A DNA stretch of 64,000 nt from Psococerastis gibbosa (taxonomy: Eukaryota > Arthropoda > Insecta > Psocodea > Psocidae), in NCBI GenBank assembly GCA_963971405.1, contig OZ020488.1, positions 10,729,261 to 10,793,260 on the forward strand. The letters are read 5' to 3'. Position numbers and translations under genes: made by a program. The notes beneath the pieces were generated by a model, which had not been told where the DNA came from, searched no databases, and saw only the letters and a list, made by a program, of their open reading frames with translations. Shown here piece after piece: positions 12,001-23,991 of this stretch. Within the stretch, counting starts at the first letter, position 1. Each line of letters starts with the position of its first letter.

Positions 12001-13345
12001 TCCACTTGTCAGTTTTTCTTCAATTTTGAAAATGTGATTGACGGAAATATCATAAATGTTGCTGCAACATGCATACATATTCTTACACCTCATTCCACTT
12101 GTCTTCAATAATTTACTGACAATTTTTGTTTTCTAGTGGAATAGCCACCTAACCGTATTTTTATAGTGTTAACTTCGGGGCAGTTATTATGGATACGGTA
12201 ATATAGTAACCCAAAAAAAGGACGCAGACTGATTTATTACATCTATAAATACGGGGGGTTCATCAGAAGAAGACGATGACAAGGATTGGATATAACATGC
12301 AGCTTGCAGATGAAAATATGGTTGAATTTAATATAGTGGATACGGTACCTACTTTACTTTTTTAACATTTAATTCTGAAGTTTAGTAGTTTTGAAGCAAA
12401 CAGTATCAGCCACTGAGGATGTCAAGCCGATTGAGCTCCAAAGACTGGCCATTTGGTGTTAGTCACGGCCATTTACTGTATACCAAAACTAAGATGAACT
12501 TATCAATTACTTTATGACACCCTACGATCGAGTTTGCGACGTAACCGCATTGATGCCCTTTTTACATCTAATGTGGAATACAGAAGCTTTGTAGTTTTGT
12601 ATACAACATTCGAACAAAACAGTCCTAAGTGTCTTCATTATATCTGTATAGGGGAAATGCATTGGATGCAAGGTATAACAAAATGGTGCAATCGAAATTG
12701 GTACAGTGTCGCACAGTACCGAAACATTCCAAATCTATACTTTTCTCGTTTTGCGTGGACTATACCTAGGAAGCAAAATTACCTCTGATGCCAGGTCTAA
12801 CCAAGAGATAGAGTGTAGAGTGCACCAAGCAAAAGTGGCTTTCAACAAAATATCTAAAATTTTTGTGTCGAACAACATAAGCCTTGAACTAAGGAAACGA
12901 ATGGAGAAGTCCCTGGTATGGAGCGTTGCTCTGTACGGGTGGGAAACGTGGTTTATAAGTGAGAAACAGCTCAAGAAACTTGAAGCATTTGAGATGTGGT
13001 GTTAACGTCGCATGCTACGAATACCTTGGCAAACCCCTGTTAAAAATGAGGACGTTCTAACCAGAGTAATCGAAACAAAAACTCTCGTTGCATCAATAAG
13101 TAAAAGAAGAGCTCAATGGATTGGACACTTGCTTCGACACGAAAACTTCATAAGCTGCATCATAGACGGAACAATAGAAGGCGTCAAATTACCTGGGCGC
13201 CCAAGAAACAAGTATCTGCAGCAAGTGATGGAGGATGTTGGGGCCAAGTCGAAGGTGGAGCTGAACAGGGCGTGCCAGAATCGAGGGGAGTGGATGCATC
13301 GCAGTCACACGTTGCTGCCAACCAGCCGTCCGGCTGTAACTTGAA
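9095..13345 (+). pseudogene. RTE-like LINE ORF2 relic, split by a nested element
   Basis: Two parts of one non-LTR retrotransposon. Part 1 (9095-about 10767) begins in the C-terminal part of an APE-type endonuclease (LDYILIRQRF, then SDHNMV) and continues after a +1 frameshift near 9421 into a linker and reverse transcriptase (VYVDLEKAFE at about 10290). Frameshifts and stops follow. The catalytic YADD box reads YAGD at about 10600, which would inactivate the enzyme. Part 2 (about 12767-13345) resumes at the YLGSKITSD motif and carries the C-terminal WIGHLLRHE and PGRPRNKYL motifs, with another in-frame stop at 13003. The related fragment at 16345-17160 shows that a few codons were lost at the junction. 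RTE/BovB-like by these motifs; clade assignment is tentative. Confidence 0.8.
10915..12766. mobile_element. Non-autonomous DNA element with ~330-bp terminal inverted repeats, nested in LINE
   Basis: The left end (GTCCACGCAAAATGAGAAAA) recurs inverted at the right end (12740-12766), and the match runs inward for roughly 330 bp with few differences (10915-11230 against 12450-12766). No transposase frame is recognised inside; the longest frame (- 11532-11792, 86 codons) matches nothing I know. TATA flanks both ends (TTATA before, TATAC after), compatible with a TA or TATA duplication, but about 145 bp of unassigned sequence (10770-10914) lies between the left end and recognisable LINE. Superfamily not assigned. 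Confidence 0.6.
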
Positions 13346-14719
13346 GAAGAGGCAATTTTACGGGTGAACTTCAAATAAGGCAAAATTTCGTATTGGTGGT
13401 TAGGAATTAGTACTGGCAGCTATCATGATCAATTACTTTTTGGATACCAATATTGATTTTTCGCTCGATTGCCCTAAGAGCAGCTGATTTTGGCCAGTAG
13501 TTTGGTAGTTTGGTGTAGGTTTTAACGTTTAAGTCGCCTTAGACAGGAGCCTGAATAAGTAGTTCGAAGACCACCGCGAAAGCTTCTTATTGTTGTTGGG
13601 TTGTACTTTGTATTGTATTGTCGTTGCATTGAAAATTGGTGTAAAAGAAAATATTCTGTAATGTATTGGAGGAATACATTTTTACATTACTACTACTTTA
13701 CTTTAAAAAAATCTATAGCCTACTTTCCTGCTGTTAAAATGCGCATACCCCCAATATTTTGCCCTTATATTTTCAATTTTTCCCCGGCCCCCCCATTCGT
13801 ATCTATCTGCATTAGGCGCATGAGTTATTCAAGTGATGCAATGTAAATTAATGTGCCTTCGCTAACAAACACACCAACTGCACAATCGCTAAAATTAATT
13901 TGGTAGGCTACACCCACTTTTACCGGAATGTCCCCCCGAAAATCTGTCCTGAACCTGCACTTGGGGGGGGGGGGGGGGGCTCGCGCAGAATCTCGCTCCT
14001 GGGCTCGCGAACCCACGGGCCGGCCCTGCCCACCCCTTAAACATTGTTTATGAACCCCTCCCCCTCCAAAAAATCGAAAGCAAACATGGCTTAAAAAACG
14101 AAATAGGTGGAATTTTTAACTTAATATTAATTTTGGTCTTTTTGTGGTTTTAGGGATGATAAAGAATACCAAGGCGAACAGGGCGAATGCGCCTCCATCT
14201 CCTGGCTCTCGTCCTGGTACTCAGACTTGAGTACCGAGCCATCACCAGCTGCCCGCCACCTACCCCGCTTCCCACCTCGCCGCCTGCCCCACGGCGCAGC
14301 AGGGCGATGCCACCCCGAAGGAGGCGCACCGAGTAGGAGAGGCTGCTGGTGACATAATATAAATTTTCGCCCAACAGTTAGACCCCGACGCCCCAGTTCG
14401 CCTGGGGTTGCAATTTTTTTTTTTTAATTTTCACTACAGTCTCTCCAGATGCCATGCTGCTCATTCTACCCTTATACTAATTAGACAATTGATAAGTGGA
14501 TTTTTCAACAGAAACTGCCATATACCACAACTGTTATGTTGTAAGACGTCACTGTAACGTCCACTTGCCAGAGCTATGCTTTTATTAACGCGTAACTATG
14601 AAGTAAAGGAGTAATTATAATTCACATAACTGTAAATCCCGTACTTCTGTATTGCTCACTCATCAACAGTTCTAAACCTAATCTCCTGTATCGTGCAACT
14701 GTGCAAGGTACCGTATGAA
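13346..14719. other. No gene; low-complexity and repeat fragments
   Basis: No supported gene. It contains a long G run (13963-13979) followed by CGGGCCGGCCCTG-type GC-rich sequence, which resembles the ends of small hAT-like MITEs, and a stretch near 13735-13800 resembling 53415-53470. Around 14620-14720 lies an inverted relative of the repeats at 8110-8525. Confidence 0.4.
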
Positions 14720-16205
14720 AAACCGTATGGCATGCCAAATGTTCCCATCTATTGTATATTGCTCCTGCATAGGTAGTTAGCCTGAAACAATGGTCTTAAC
14801 GTATTATAATTTTTAAAATATTTCTCAAGTTTTTAATAGTTAAAGGCATTTTGATTGTATAGACAATACTGGCGTCGTGATTGTTGGATAAATTTCATTT
14901 GTATAGTAGGTACTTTCCATTTCCGCAGGTGCGTTGCCACTTAATTATCACTTGAAGGTTGAATGAAGGTTGCATTTTTCGGTAAAAGGACTTGGGAATT
15001 TCGGCAAGTCCTACACTAAGCCCTGCACAGTGCAAGTTGTGTGCATCAAAGCATGTGCATATTCTGCTTCTCATCTGCCTTACATGACGTTTTCAGGTTG
15101 TAGCAGCTTTGAAAGTCGCGCTGCCATCCTCGATTTGTTGTATCTTATAGGCCCGGAGAAGCTGTCTGTTGATGAAAAAGTTCGATAGAGTTGGTATAGC
15201 ATTGGCGCATTGATTGCCATTCCGTACAGTCAGCGATGTATGCCAGGCTATGTATTCTTCTTTAGAAGCTGGGGAAGTCTTGTAATGTGTTTTGCAGGAG
15301 ATTGCCTCGCGAAATGAATGTTAGCTGACCTATAAGTTCTTCAACGGCTAGCTGCTTTGCAATTTAAACGTAGTATGTTTAAGGAAAGCTTTGTGATAGT
15401 CGAAATAAGTTACACGTTTTGAGGCCCCAGGAACCAAAAAAAGTGTTTTTTTACGAAATGTCTGTCTGTGCCGCTCTGTTTGTTCATCGATTTGCGAGTA
15501 AACTAATCGGTGGATTTAGATGAAATTTGGCGTATAGGTTAAAAAAAATCATACCCGCGGAACTTTTTATTTATTTGCGCTAACAGAATTTTTTTTTGGG
15601 GGGGGGGGTTGTTCTCAAAACACTCAGAAAAGACAGCCGACAGAAGAGCGACAAAGGTCTGCAAACATACCATGCCTGCCATGTTCATTTAATACCTACT
15701 AGTTCTTGTTCTTTTGTGTTGGTATGCAATAATTTCTACTCAGCACTCAGACCCCCGCCATTCTTACAATTCCTCCCTCTTCATCAAGCCATTCACGCCA
15801 AATTGCTCCCAGGGAAACCAACGCCACTCGTGTCTGTACAGTGGATTTTGGCGCCTTTTTTTTCATTGGCTACTCTGAAAGCTTAATAAATTAACTTCCA
15901 ACTTGCGTATAAATGTACTCATATGCCAACTTTTTCTATTCCTGCAGCACCATTCATCTTCCTACTAGCGGCTCAGAAATATAACATTACTTCTCTCGCC
16001 GTGCATTACCATCAAAATCCCCCTACATGCTTAAATTCATTCACTTTTCCAATTTGAAATGTTACATTTATAGCAAAGGTTCCAAATAAACATTGCAGGC
16101 ATATTAGTGGTACTGGTCGTGGTTGTCCTTTAAGAGACTCTGATGGCAGGATGGACTTTTTCGGGCAGCTGGATATCCGATAGTTTAGTTTAAGGCCAAG
16201 TGATT
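14720..16205 (+). mobile_element. Second copy of the long-arm element, right arm missing
   Basis: Direct copy of the element at 690-3240. 14720-14860 matches the inverse of 3100-3240, 14860-15330 matches 690-1147, and 15640-16205 matches 1620-2180 (shared AAATTGCTCCC, GGATATCCGATAGTTTAG). It ends near GAAATTGATAATTGACG, after which unrelated sequence and a LINE fragment follow; the second inverted arm is absent. Repeat A (15365-15590) sits at the corresponding place in both copies. Confidence 0.55.
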
Positions 16206-16344
16206 GTGAAATTGATAATTGACGGAGACAGTTACTGCTCGGTTTCCCGGCACCGCAACATGGAGAAGTTACAAATTTCGCTGACTGCATTACGGATTCT
16301 GTCCTCAGCGGCCCCAGTTCAGGCGGTACCTGCTGCACCTTACG

Positions 16345-17165
16345 CCAGGGTAAGTCATCCCCCAGTTCTTCTCATCAAGTTACAGCCGGATGATGGCTGG
16401 TTGGCAGCAACATATTGCAGCGATGTCACCAGTCTCCGCGATTTTGACATGCCCTCTTCAGCTCCACATAGGACGTAATCCCCAAATCATTTAACTTGTT
16501 GGAGATATTCGTTTCGTGGTCGTCCCCGTCGATTTACGCCTTCCATGGTCCCTTCAATGACGCAGCTGACTAAGTTATCATGCCGAAGTAGGTGTCCGAT
16601 CCAGTGTGCCCTCCTAGTGGGTATGGATGCAACAAGGGTCCTTTTTCATTTATTTGGGTTAGGACTTCCTCATTAGTTACATGGTCTTGCCAAGGTATTC
16701 TCAAAATGCGGCGATAACACCACATTTCGAATGTTTCTAGTTTCGTGACATATTTTTCGCTTATGCACCATGTTTCACATCCATATAGTAGAATGCTCCA
16801 CACAAGAGACTTAAGCATTCTTTTCCTGAGTCTGATATTTATATTGTTAGACTGAAAATTTTCGACTTTTTATTGAAAGCGACACTTGCCTGGTGCAATC
16901 TATACTCAATCTCTTGGATTGACCTGCCGTCAGAGGTAATTTTGCTTCCTAGATATGTGAAGGTTTTAATATTGCTGAGTGGAGTGCCATTCATGTTTGT
17001 GCTCTTTGTCTCGTCAGTGCTTACTACCATCACTTTGGTTTTGGATTTATTTATCTTCATGTTGAACGTTCTCCATGGCGTTTAGAGCCTCTCTAAGCTC
17101 TTCCTCACTTTCCGCCAGCAAAGCAATATCGTCCGCATATCTGACCAGTGCTTGCTTTGAATTCT
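16345..17165 (-). pseudogene. RTE-like LINE ORF2 C-terminal fragment
   Basis: Minus-strand relic related to the LINE at 9095-13345. It reads in order KVMVVSTD, FTYLGSKITSDGR, LLYGCETW, RRILRIPWQDHV, then AANQPSSGCNL near 16400. The frame is broken in several places. It is 5'-truncated within the RT domain and abuts another LINE at about 17165. The pieces line up with the other copy and reveal what that copy has lost at its nested insertion. Confidence 0.75.
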
Positions 17166-19584
17166 TCGTGCCAATACATAATCAAGTCCACGGCCCTCGT
17201 GACCTGAAGTTAGAAGCATTTCTCGCCGCTCTCAGTTCAATCGGGAGTTTTCTAAGGTAGGCGAAACCTTGTAGTATAGGATCCAGTCGCTCACACTTGG
17301 CTGTGCGTGGCGCTGGCCTTACAAGGTCTCCCCATTGCCTCGTGTTGTAGGTGTGAGTGTCCCCCATTTCTTTAAATGTCCCCCACACCTCAGGCTTTAA
17401 GATATGTAAGATGTAGCTAAATATTTACAGACTTGGGGCTGTCATGATTTTTAATGATTTGAAGTGAGAGCGACAACTGTCACGGGGTCCCAGTTTTAGC
17501 ATGTATCGCACTCCCCTCTTTTGAAGCCTGAGTACAGCGTCCATGTTCCCTACGGAGGTCCCTCCCCAGGCCAATATGCCGTAATTTATATGGCTCATTT
17601 CAGGTGAGTGGTAGGCCTGGATAGTTACCTTTGGAGAACACACAGAGCTAAGGCACCTGACTACATAGAGGCTACTATTTGGTTTTTTTAATAGCTCAGA
17701 CGCGTATTTATTTCAGTTTAAGTCCTTGTCAACTAGCATTCCTAAGAATCTGACGCTGTCGGTTGCGGTTACTGGTTGTCCTGCTATGCATGGGTATATG
17801 TCAAGCTCAGGTTGGGAGTTAGAGAACACTGTTAGTTGCGTTTATGTTTCGTTTAGCAAGAGCCCATGTGTGGCAAATTCGAGTCTTATGTCATCTAGCT
17901 TTTTAGTGCACATTATCGCAGTTTCTTCTATTGAAGGACAAGTTCTGATGAGCTTAGTGTCGTCCGCGAACATCAGCCTTTCGTTTCCATTACTTTCAAG
18001 TAGTGAGTTGACATAGAGTAGATAGAAAAGTGGTCCCATAACGGAGCCTTGCCCTACGCCTATGTTGTTTGTAGCTACTTCTGATTGGTAATCTTCTGTC
18101 TGATCTTCCACTTCTGGATTTTGGTCTTGGATTTCTACGTATTGTTTTCGGTCAGATGTGAAGCTTGTGATCCAGTTTAATGCTTCTCCTCGTATACCGT
18201 TGCACACTAGCTTCTCCAGTAGTAGTTTATGCTGTACGCAGTCGAATGCGGCTGTGAGGTCTAGGTAAGCGCCTATTGTGATGAGCTTTTTGACTTTGTT
18301 GTTTAATATGTGCCCGAGTGCTTTGATGACAGCGTCAGTTGTCGATTTACCCTTTAGGAACCCCAGCTGATTAGGACTTATTATGCGGTGTTTTTCAAGG
18401 AAAGTTAATAATCTTTGGACAAAGACCTTTTCAAAGACCTTTTAAAAAAGAGAGTTAAGCGCTATTGGCCTATACTGGTTCATGTCTGTTTTTTCACCCT
18501 TGTTTTTGTATATTGGCTTAATTTTTGCCGTTTTCAGTGCTGCGGGGAATTTTCCTTCCATGAATGACGTATTAATTAAGAATGTTATTGGTTGTGCTAG
18601 CGCCTCTGCTTTGTTCTTCAGTAAGTTTGATGAAATCCCATCAGGTCCACATGAATGGGTATTTTTTATTTCGGCTTTTTACTTCAACGCTATCTGTAGG
18701 TGTGATAATAAATCATTTGGATATTTTCTTCATGATACCCAGTGGCCGTGTGCTAGTTCCCTTCCCAATTACAGCTTGAGCCTTTTCGCTGATTTTTATC
18801 GGCTTGCTTATGAGAAAGTTGTTGAAAGCATCTACAACCTGCTTTGGGTTAGTTATTAAAGCATCCCCTAGTTTGAGAGTTGTTTTTCTAGTTTTTTCAG
18901 TCTTTTGCTGGCGTTCTTTGTTGCCTACCTTCCACATAGCCTTCATTTTATGTGGAGCTGACTCAATAATAGATACTTTTGGTATTGCGTGTGCTTCAAG
19001 ACAAGCTTCACTCTTACAAAGTTGGACTTCTGGGAATTGTATATAACTGTTAGAGCTGTGATTTCTTCTCTTAATCGCATTGCCTCAGGCGTAATTTTAA
19101 ATGCTTTTCTCTTTTGTGATAGTCTTACTTTCATCTTCGGGAATGCTACGTTGAATGACGCTTGAATTAGTCCACTAAATTCTGCGCAGGCTTCATCAAT
19201 GTTGGAATGTTGATATACTTCGTTCCAATCAATTTTTTTGTACAAGGGATGTGACTAACTCATTATATTTTCTACCAAACTTCTTTTGAAACACATAGCG
19301 AGTTTTGCCCTTTCCCTCGAATTTTATCTTCAGAAGAGTTGCTAGGTGATCAGAGAGTTTTGTGTGGACCACTTGTGCTTCATAGTCTCCTTCGTTAGTA
19401 TTGGTATAGATATGGTCTATGGGAGATGCTGTGTTCGGGGTTATGCGAGTCAAGGCATTCAGGACTGATTTCAGTTTGAATTCCTTAAGTACATGCTTTA
19501 GCGATTCCATGTGCGTCGTTTCTTTTTGAAGGTTGATGTTCATGTCTGTTATTACCAAGGTTCCAGCATTTGTTCCACCTTCCT
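17165..19584 (-). pseudogene. LINE (CR1/jockey-like) endonuclease-RT relic
   Basis: Minus-strand non-LTR retrotransposon relic read from 19558 down to 17182. In order: endonuclease C-terminal part (19558-19229; SPIDHIYTN, TKLSDHLATLL), linker (19245-18943, about 18946-18713), reverse transcriptase (18500-17842) with GQGSVMGPLFYLLYVN and FADDTKL, then a C-terminal region (17643-17184) with HINYGILAWGG and HTYNTRQWGDL. Several frameshifts and stops separate the pieces, so it is dead. The catalytic FADD box is intact. The endonuclease and linker part is duplicated at 20422-21058. Confidence 0.75.
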
Positions 19585-21058
19585 GTGATAAGCTAATAAG
19601 ATCTTTATTAGGGAAAGCTTTAGAGATAGTGGCCTCTTCTCAGCAAAGAAGGGTTTGATGCTTACTTGCCATTTGGTGAGTTTGTATCGTCACCGTCTCC
19701 AGCAGTCCGGGTGGCGTAGTTTGTGTGCCGTGGTTGCTACTGCTCTTGCGTGGCTCAGTTTGGGGTGCTCTGTGGCGGCTGCTGCTGAATGGCACAGTTT
19801 GCTTGGCTGCCTCATTGTTCCGGTGGTCCTTAATCCTTAATATAATCCGCAAATTCGGGATTTAGAGGGTCCATGTCATCGGTGGTGTTGCTGGTTCCGT
19901 GGTTAGCGGTCTTCCAGCGTTTCGCCCTCTGACTCTGTGGGCTTTCACTGTGTTCATCCACGCCCTTTTGGCCACAATATCCGCAAAATACACGGCGGGC
20001 GGCCCCACAATCCTTAAAAAAATGTTTTAGTGAATCGCAATTGTAACAAAGGCTGCTGCCTTTATGTTGAAGTACGCATCGGCCATGCTTACATACGGAA
20101 TTTTTGTCTGCCCAACATTAATTGTTGCTTCTATTTCTACACAGGCTGCCTCTAGTTGCCGGAAGCTGTAAACGTCCGCGAAAATCAACTTGTCTCTGTA
20201 GAGTCTCTGTTGCGCACAAGGTTGACCTCATCAATTCCGAATATTGGCCAAGAATTCCACTGATCTCTGCCCCGGTGTCATCTTCCTGTAGTAGCGCTGC
20301 GTCACCCCGGACGACAGTAAACGCCTCCTGGAATTCCAAGTCTGCAGATCCGGTAAGTGCACTTCAAACCATGTTTTTGCCGTCCGAGAGAGAAGATCGA
20401 TCTAGCTAACCGGGATAGATTTTATGTGGAGCTGACTCAATAATAGATACTTTTGGTATTGCTTGTGCTTCAAGACAAGCTTCACTCTTACAAAGTTGGA
20501 CTTCTGGGAATTGTATATATCTGTTAGAGCTGTGATTTCTTCTCTTAATCGCATTGCCTCAGGCGTAATTTTAAATGCTTTTCTCTTTTGTGATAGTCTG
20601 ACTTTCATCTTCGGGAATGCTACGTTGAATGACGCTTGAATTAGTCCACTAAATTCTGCGTAGGCTTCATCAATGTTGGAATGTTGATATACTTTGTTCC
20701 AATCAATTTTTTTGTACAAGGGATGTGACTAACTCATTATATTTTCTACCAAACTTCTTTTGAAACACATAGCGAGTTTTGCCCTTTCCCTCGAATTTTA
20801 TCTTCAGAAGAGTTGCTAGGTGATCAGAGAGTTTTGTGTGGACCACTTGTGCTTCATAGTCTCCTTCGTTAGTATTGGTATAGATATGGTCTATGGGAGA
20901 TGCTGTGTTCGGGGTTATGCGAGTCAAGGCATTCAGGACCGATTTCAGTTTGAATTCCTTAAGTACATGCTTTAGCGATTCCATGTGCGTCGTTTCTTTT
21001 TGAAGGTTGATGTTCATGTCTGTTATTACCAAGGTTCCAGCATTTGTTCCACCTTCCT

Positions 21059-21722
21059 TTTCAATGCGTATTAGAAGTGCTCTAAGTTTCCTTTATGGCT
21101 TTAAGCTCAACTTCACACGGCTTGTGCACTTCCTCCTGTGTCATGGATTCTTTGGGGGATGTGGAGTCCGTCGTATCACATTTCTCTTCTTTCTTGGGTG
21201 TCTTTTTTTTATTTTTCCCGCAATGGTTTGAAGAGGAGATGGGCCGTGACTTCCTGGTGGCTCCCTTGATACAATTTTTTTATTATATGTAGTCGGATCC
21301 ACACATTTCGTCTTGGTTAAGGCAGCTCTCGATCGGAGAAACGGCATAGTATTGGCTGGCTTCTCTTCATTACCTAGACCCCGTGTTGACATTGTTTTAA
21401 TTTAGTCTCTCGCGTCCGTCTTTTTAAACTGTTTAACTGCAAGGGTTTTAGTACCAATAATAAACCTGCCACGTCGATAGAGGCCTTTAATTTCAACAAC
21501 AAATCAATGCCTATAAGGCACTGTTGCCTCAGAGATGTCATATTTGCCCTCTCTACCTTTAGTGGCAAATGAAATTGTCAAATGGACCTTTTCGTGAAAG
21601 CAGTAGAGCAATAGAGGTCACCAGGGTTTTCTTACCTACATGGAATTGTTCGTGGCTTGAGTCTACTAGGTACTTATTCCAGTCATCACTTGATACAGGT
21701 TTAAAGTGTGGCTTTTTTACTG
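21059..21722 (-). other. Retroelement segment present only in duplication copy 2
   Basis: Minus-strand fragments include a Lys/Pro-rich stretch (21392-21141) and a frame (21568-21374) with the phrase QQCLIGIDLLLKLKASIDV, reminiscent of the C-terminal part of a retropepsin. No catalytic DTG/DSG is visible. The assignment is weak. Confidence 0.3.
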
Positions 21723-21921
21723 GTGATAAGCTAATAAGACCTTTATTAGGGAAAGCTTTAGAGATAGTGGCCTCTTCTCAGCAAAGAAGGGTTTGATGCT
21801 TACTTGCCATTTGGTGAGTTTGTATCGTCACCGTCTCCAGCAGTCCGGGTGGCGTAGTGCTCTGTGGCGGCTGCTGCTGAATGTCACAGTTTGCTTGGCT
21901 GCCTCATTGTTCCGGTGGACC

Positions 21922-22438
21922 TTAATCCTTAATATAATCCGCAAATTCGGGATTTAGAGGGTCCATGTCATCGGTGGTGTTGCTGGTTCCGTGGTTAGCG
22001 GTCTTCCAGCGTTTCGCCCTCTGACTCTGTGGGCTTTCACTGTGTTCATCCACGCCCTTTTGGCCACAATATCCGCAAAATACACGGCGGGCGGCCCCAC
22101 AATCCTTAAAAAAATGTTTTAGTGAATCGCAATTGTAACAAAGGTTCACCGCTGCTGCCTTTATGTTGATGTACGCATCGGCCATACTTACATACGGAAT
22201 TTTTGTCTGCCCAACATTAATTGTTGCTTCTATTTCTACACAGGCTGCCTCTAGTTGCCGGAAGCTGTAAACGTCCGCGAAAATCAACTTGTCTCTGTAG
22301 AGTCTCTGTTGCGCACAAGGTTGACCTCATCAATTCCGAATATTGGACAAGAATTCTACTCATCTTTGCCCCGGTGTCATCTTCCTGTAGTAGCGCTGCG
22401 TCACCCCGGACGACAGTAAACGCCTCCTGGAATTCCAA
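21922..22438 (-). pseudogene. Gag-like CCHC zinc-knuckle ORF of a retroelement (copy 2)
   Basis: The minus-strand frame 22287-21922 (121 codons) carries a CCHC knuckle, CYNCDSLKHFFKDC (CX2CX4HX4C), followed by a second cysteine pair CGYCG and a short acidic tail; an overlapping frame upstream (22438-22217) is part of the same protein after a frameshift. This is the ORF1/Gag nucleic-acid-binding region of a retroelement. The corresponding sequence in copy 1 (about 20409-19850) has a 7-bp deletion just upstream of the knuckle, which shifts the frame. Confidence 0.65.
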
Positions 22439-22836
22439 GTCTGCAGATCCGGTAAGTGCACTTCAAACCATGTTTTTGCCGTCCGAGAGAGAAGATCGAT
22501 CTAGCAAACCGGGATAGATTAAATCCATGGGAAGTCCTGATTTGCTTGCCTCTCAAAGTCTCGTACAAATTCTTCCTCCCAGAGAAACAGATGTCTCGAG
22601 AGCGACAGACGCCCAGAAATTTAACCTGGGTCTTCCTGTAGCCACTCATGTCTGTCGAATGCCGGAACGGGTCTTAAGAGCTGCCATGAAAGGGTTGCTG
22701 GTGTTGCCAGGTCGGCGGTTGCTGCGGCATTTGTGGTGGCGGTGGCTGTGGCCAGCCTGTTGCTTGTGACGGCTGGAGGGCACTCTGGTGGTGTGGTGGC
22801 GTATGCCAAGCTTGTGGAAACTGTTGCTGCGGCTGC

Positions 22837-23285
22837 TGTGTAACTGTCGCCCGAGGCGGGTGTTGGGCAGTCGGCTGCTGCAGTGGAGCATCAGCTGTTG
22901 AGTTCTGGCCGCGTTCCCTGTCGTCTCCAGCATTGGCATGTCATAAACGTCCTCAGATTGACACAACTGCTGCTGCTGTGTAGCTGTCGCCCAAGGCGGC
23001 TATTGGGCAGTCGGTTGTTGCAGTGGAGCATTCCACTGCGGTGGCATCGGCTGTTGAGGTCTGGCCGCGTTCCCTGTCGTCTCCAGCATTAGCATGTCAT
23101 AAACGTCCTCAGATTGACACAACTGCTGCTGCTGTGTAACTGTCGCCCAAGGCGGCTGTTGGGCAGTCGGTTGTTGCAGTGGAGCATTCCACTGCGGTGG
23201 CATCGGCTGTTGAGGTCTGGCCGCGTTCCCTGTCGTCTCCTGCATTGACATGTCATAAACGTCCTCATATTGACACAACGATAAT
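22837..23285 (-). repeat. Gln/Pro-rich protein tandem repeat (156-bp units)
   Basis: Unit starts at about 22841, 22981 and 23137 give spacings of 140 and 156 bp; the short unit has lost 16 bp. On the minus strand each 156-bp unit encodes 52 residues built from EDVYDM, ETTGNAARPQQ, WNAPLQQPTAQ and TVTQQQQ. A CAG-to-TAG change at the end of one unit (about 23000) stops the frame. It is probably the N-terminal low-complexity part of the same retroelement ORF1, upstream of the zinc knuckle. A real, now broken, repeat protein. Confidence 0.6.
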
Positions 23286-23532
23286 GAAAATAAATTGTTA
23301 TAATTAAGTTAATACTAAAATATGTTTTCCTGTTTCCAGGTATACCCAAGAATTAAAAATATTCAAGAACGTGGAAGCACTGAAAATTACAGATGAAATT
23401 CCCGGGCTTAATAACCAAATCGGGAAGACAAAATCCTCAATCTCAAGAGGAGCCAAACAACCAGTCGCAAGATGACAGCGACTAACAATCAAAATGTGCA
23501 ATCACTTATAGATAGAACATTATAATATCAGC

Positions 23533-23991
23533 TTGTATTATAATCTATACAACCACCTGCCTACCGACACGGTTATTGTTTATAAACCTGTAAAATTACA
23601 GCCAGTTATAGAGCATAGACATTCAGAAACTATGTCTACTCCCACCACTGGCGGTAACCGTATGGAAAAAAAGGATCAGGTTAAAATCACAGCAGTATGG
23701 AACCATGTCGGTGACAGAACACAACCGATGAGTGCCCATACAACTGCGAATCATCCGGGAAGGAACAGCAATGGAAGGACAAAATCCCCTTCCCGCGACT
23801 CTATTCCGGACAGTATAAATCCTGATGATGAACATGTATATGAAACGGGCCCATTTGAAAGTAAAAGGCCGTGCCTACCAAAGTGGAGAAAAACATTAGA
23901 AGGGAAAGTTGTCAACAGAACAGTCCAAGCACCCAAACGCGTAGGCGGGGATTCCCCCGGGTCCTCTTTCCCCAAGGTACATTATGCGTAA
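23533..23991 (+). CDS. Unrecognised 152-codon ORF
   Basis: Open frame starting at ATG 23533, rich in charged residues, Pro and Ser, with no recognised domain. A splice-acceptor-like TGTTTCCAG lies upstream at about 23338. Basic, disordered composition and the retroelement surroundings suggest a LINE ORF1 remnant, but this is a guess. It could also be a chance ORF. Confidence 0.25.
   Translation: MYYNLYNHLPTDTVIVYKPVKLQPVIEHRHSETMSTPTTGGNRMEKKDQVKITAVWNHVGDRTQPMSAHTTANHPGRNSNGRTKSPSRDSIPDSINPDDEHVYETGPFESKRPCLPKWRKTLEGKVVNRTVQAPKRVGGDSPGSSFPKVHYA

Larger units (their letters stand above)
18946..22516 (-). repeat. Tandem duplication within a retroelement
   Basis: 18946-20411 and 20417-22510 are two near-identical direct copies. 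Each contains the LINE endonuclease/linker block and a gag-like block. The copies differ mainly by deletions: copy 1 lacks about 660 bp present at 21059-21722 and 7 bp near 20050, while copy 2 lacks about 46 bp present near 19720-19765. The junction at 20411-20425 joins CCGGGATAG to ATTTTATGTGG, and both parental sequences share ATT there. Short homology plus high identity suggest a recent duplication. Confidence 0.8.

Noticed and set aside
22837..23285. CRISPR-like direct repeats
   Set aside because: Units are about 156 bp, contiguous and protein-coding, without spacers, in a eukaryotic genome.
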